Of a stretch of 64,000 nt of DNA, positions 63,914 to 64,000 are shown piece after piece; within the stretch, counting starts at the first letter, position 1, and each line of letters begins with the position of its first letter. Where the stretch lies: NCBI GenBank assembly GCA_024684955.1, contig JAIKWH010000066.1:1-64000 (forward strand), written 5' to 3'. The DNA is from Pseudobutyrivibrio sp. (GTDB lineage Bacteria; Bacillota; Clostridia; Lachnospirales; Lachnospiraceae). A model generated the notes under the pieces. It ran no database searches. It was not told the origin of the DNA and saw only the letters and a program-made list of their open reading frames with translations. Both the position numbers and the translations under genes were made by a program.

Positions 63914-64000
63914 ATGACTAAAGTTTGTGTATGCATAACAACGTACAATTTAGAAGATTATATAGAAACTGCACTTTTAAGTGTTTTAAATCAACGAACC
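63914..64000 (+). CDS. Glycosyltransferase family 2 (3' truncated)
   Basis: The first 29 codons of a gene cut by the window end. ATG 63914 has AAAGG upstream. The translation VCVCITTYNLEDYIETALLS followed by VLNQRT is the N-terminal strand and first helix of a family-2 GT-A enzyme. Confidence 0.75.
   Translation, partial: MTKVCVCITTYNLEDYIETALLSVLNQRT

Noticed and set aside
1..64000. tRNA, rRNA, CRISPR arrays, insertion-sequence transposases
   Set aside because: None was seen by reading; no regularly spaced repeats and no transposase-like frame. Small RNA genes without strong structure could be missed by eye.

Overview
This window is one long surface-polysaccharide (capsule/exopolysaccharide-type) biosynthesis region. 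Nearly every gene lies on the + strand, usually with gaps of 0-40 bases or short overlaps. The low-to-medium GC, strong AGGAGG-type ribosome sites, intrinsic terminators, CotH/DUF4956/VTC genes, DUF6020/DUF6056/DUF6077/DUF2142-type membrane proteins and a small secreted repeat protein together suggest a Gram-positive Clostridia member. Gut or rumen Lachnospiraceae (Butyrivibrio/Pseudobutyrivibrio-like) is my best guess; this is inference from gene style, not from a marker gene. Both ends are cut: a flippase at the left edge and a family-2 glycosyltransferase at the right edge.

Layout. 1-3.5 kb: Wzx-type flippase (partial), a capsule-type GT-B protein and a LegB-type dehydratase, ended by an intrinsic terminator. 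3.5-3.77 kb: a hairpin-rich leader with a strongly folded RNA directly in front of the next gene. 3.77-18.2 kb: a legionaminic/sialic-acid-like nonulosonate set (LegC aminotransferase, acetyltransferase, PtmE-like nucleotidyltransferase, NeuB/LegI synthase, NeuA/LegF CMP-transferase), interleaved with an MBOAT/SGNH acetylation pair, GT-C-like membrane proteins, an FAD oxidoreductase and a GT4-GT2 fusion. 18.2-24.3 kb: a DUF6077-like gene apparently split by a frame change and ending in a metallo-beta-lactamase domain, a Wzy-like polymerase, and a Gfo/Idh plus aminotransferase pair. 24.3-28.7 kb: two CotH-like proteins, DUF4956 and a VTC-domain protein. 28.7-35.6 kb: the initiating polyprenyl sugar-phosphotransferase, glycosyltransferases and a FemAB/GNAT-like protein.

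35.6-40.7 kb holds a second CMP-ulosonate-like module: epimerase, GT-B transferase, divergent cytidylyltransferase, KpsF/GutQ isomerase and a DRE-TIM (HMGL-like) aldolase. It is preceded by what looks like a shorter relative of the folded leader at 3.6 kb. 40.7-41.3 kb is a self-contained secreted repeat protein with its own promoter and terminator. 41.4-49 kb: epimerase, GT-C-like membrane proteins, a RffA/WecE aminotransferase and a GtrB-like transferase, ended by a strong terminator. 49.3-57 kb: a new transcription unit with GtrB-like, two DUF6056-like, GtrII-like and a very large Wzy-like protein. 57-64 kb is much more AT-rich: an SGNH hydrolase, GT2 enzymes, a GT11 fucosyltransferase-like enzyme, and an FdtA/FdtB/acyltransferase cassette for a dTDP-3-amino-3,6-dideoxyhexose.

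Together the genes read as: make unusual activated sugars (CMP-nonulosonate, a possible second CMP-ulosonate, amino-dideoxy sugars), build a lipid-linked repeat started by the 28.7 kb phosphotransferase, flip and polymerise it, and decorate it outside the membrane with acetyl groups and with sugars carried on polyprenyl phosphate. The most promising new items are the repeated structured leader RNA, the aldolase-based ulosonate module, the CotH-CotH-DUF4956-VTC block, and the DUF6077/metallo-beta-lactamase composite.
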